This document shows positions 63,284-64,000 of a stretch of 64,000 nucleotides of DNA, one piece after another. The DNA lies in the NCBI GenBank assembly GCA_000621905.1, contig JHXB01000013.1:1-64000 (forward strand). Direction: 5' to 3'. Numbering within the stretch: the stretch's first letter is position 1; the number at the start of each line of letters is the position of its first letter. The notes under the pieces were generated by a model. It was not told the DNA's origin. It was given only the letters and a program-made list of their open reading frames with translations, and did no database searches. This DNA comes from Lachnospiraceae bacterium NC2004. GTDB taxonomy: Bacteria > Bacillota > Clostridia > Lachnospirales > Lachnospiraceae. Made by a program: the position numbers and the translations under genes.

Positions 63284-63982
63284 ATGTTTAAGAAAGGTCT
63301 TAATGACGGAATCGCTATCGCACTTGGGTATTTATCCGTCAGTTTTACATTTGGACTAATTGCAGTAAGCGGTGGATTAAGTACCACTCAGGCTGTTTTA
63401 ATATCATTTTTATGTCTCACATCCGCTGGACAGTTCGCAGGTCTTGACATCATGATTGCAGGCGGATCTTTAATAGAGCTTGCACTTTCACAGGTTGTAA
63501 TAAACTTAAGATATTCGTTGATGTCAATCTCCCTTTCCCAGAAAGCCGACGAGACACTTAACATTCCGTCAAGACTGCTCATTGGATACGGAATAACAGA
63601 TGAGATATTCGCAGTGGCAATGAGTAAAAACAAGACTGTCGGAAGGACTTATATGGCAGGTCTTCTTCTTCTTCCGGTATTAGGATGGACTTTGGGCACA
63701 CTTCTTGGCGCCCTGATTGGAAATGTTATACCTCCTCTTTTGTCGGAGTCGCTCGGAATCGCGATATATGCAATGTTTTTGGCTATCATCATCCCTCCTG
63801 CGAAAGAAGAAAAGGGAGTTGTAGCTGTTCTTATCACTGCAATAATAGGTAGCTGCCTAATATACTACACACCTTTAAGCAAGGTCATCACTTCCGGCTT
63901 TAAGGTTATAATTATGGGAATACTTGCATCAGTTGTCGGCGCAGTATTTTTCCCTAAAAATGAAGATGAGGAGGAAGCGTAA
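63284..63982 (+). CDS. azlC: AzlC-family branched-chain amino acid exporter subunit
   Basis: A 232-aa membrane protein with the AzlC pattern (GLNDGIAIALGYLSVSFTFGL, SAGQFAGLDIM, NLRYSLMSISLSQK). It exports branched-chain amino acids together with the small AzlD subunit. The start at 63284 is chosen because GGGAG is correctly spaced from it; an ATG at 63275 overlaps that site. Confidence 0.9.
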   Translation: MFKKGLNDGIAIALGYLSVSFTFGLIAVSGGLSTTQAVLISFLCLTSAGQFAGLDIMIAGGSLIELALSQVVINLRYSLMSISLSQKADETLNIPSRLLIGYGITDEIFAVAMSKNKTVGRTYMAGLLLLPVLGWTLGTLLGALIGNVIPPLLSESLGIAIYAMFLAIIIPPAKEEKGVVAVLITAIIGSCLIYYTPLSKVITSGFKVIIMGILASVVGAVFFPKNEDEEEA

Positions 63983-64000
63983 ATGAGCATAACAACATAT
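63983..64000 (+). CDS. azlD: AzlD-like subunit, first six codons
   Basis: ATG directly follows the azlC stop, with GAGGAGG upstream, and opens MSITTY before the window ends. Position and start fit azlD. Confidence 0.6.

Overview
The window looks like a chromosomal stretch of a Lachnospiraceae-type Firmicute (Clostridia). Strong AGGAGG-type ribosome binding sites precede most genes, housekeeping genes (NADP isocitrate dehydrogenase, malic enzyme, BioY/BioB, FprA flavoprotein) are of Firmicute type, and several large Lachnospiraceae-style surface and helical proteins are present. No rRNA or tRNA gene was seen.

Positions 1-25.8 kb are accessory DNA. An IS21-type transposase end (1-333) and gene fragments open the window. 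Next come two convergent, unusually large (about 800 aa) CARF-HEPN proteins flanked by a perfect 52-bp direct repeat, an unknown 275-aa gene, and a five-repeat CRISPR array (7319-7650). A type III-D-like module follows on the minus strand. In transcription order it is Cas6, a minimal HD-less Cas10, a Csx10-like RAMP, a double-domain Cas7-like RAMP, Csx19, a TIGR03986-like RAMP, a Csx20-like small CARF protein (candidate ring nuclease), a doubly broken cas1 and cas2. The Cas10 palm keeps a DGDD motif. With the CARF-HEPN proteins and Csx20 this suggests a complete cyclic-oligoadenylate circuit (make, sense, switch off), while spacer acquisition is probably dead because cas1 has a nonsense codon and a frameshift.

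From 18.3 to 25.7 kb lies a cluster that looks mobile-element derived: an unknown 269-aa protein, a BspA/DUF285-type repeat protein, a VirD4/TraG-like ATPase without membrane segments, a ClpP-like protease, a secreted transglutaminase-like protein, a membrane J-domain protein and an RHH-WYL regulator. A perfect 171-bp repeat holding a promoter and a structured leader RNA precedes both the transglutaminase gene and the J-domain gene. Gene-end relics show that this cluster grew by local duplication.

From 25.9 kb onward the DNA looks like ordinary chromosome: intracellular GH43 and GH5 glycoside hydrolases, malic enzyme, CotH-type and Ig-like surface proteins, two very large related helical proteins, a bioY-bioB operon with a clear BirA operator, an amidase, a VUT-family transporter behind a possible preQ1 riboswitch, isocitrate dehydrogenase, a BlaI/BlaR1-like pair with two operators, an ATPase-winged-helix protein behind 30-bp iterons, a 1256-aa repeat surface protein, a membrane-kinase fusion, two adjacent GGDEF proteins, thymidylate synthase, three small zinc-ribbon or membrane proteins, a flavin reductase, FprA and azlCD.
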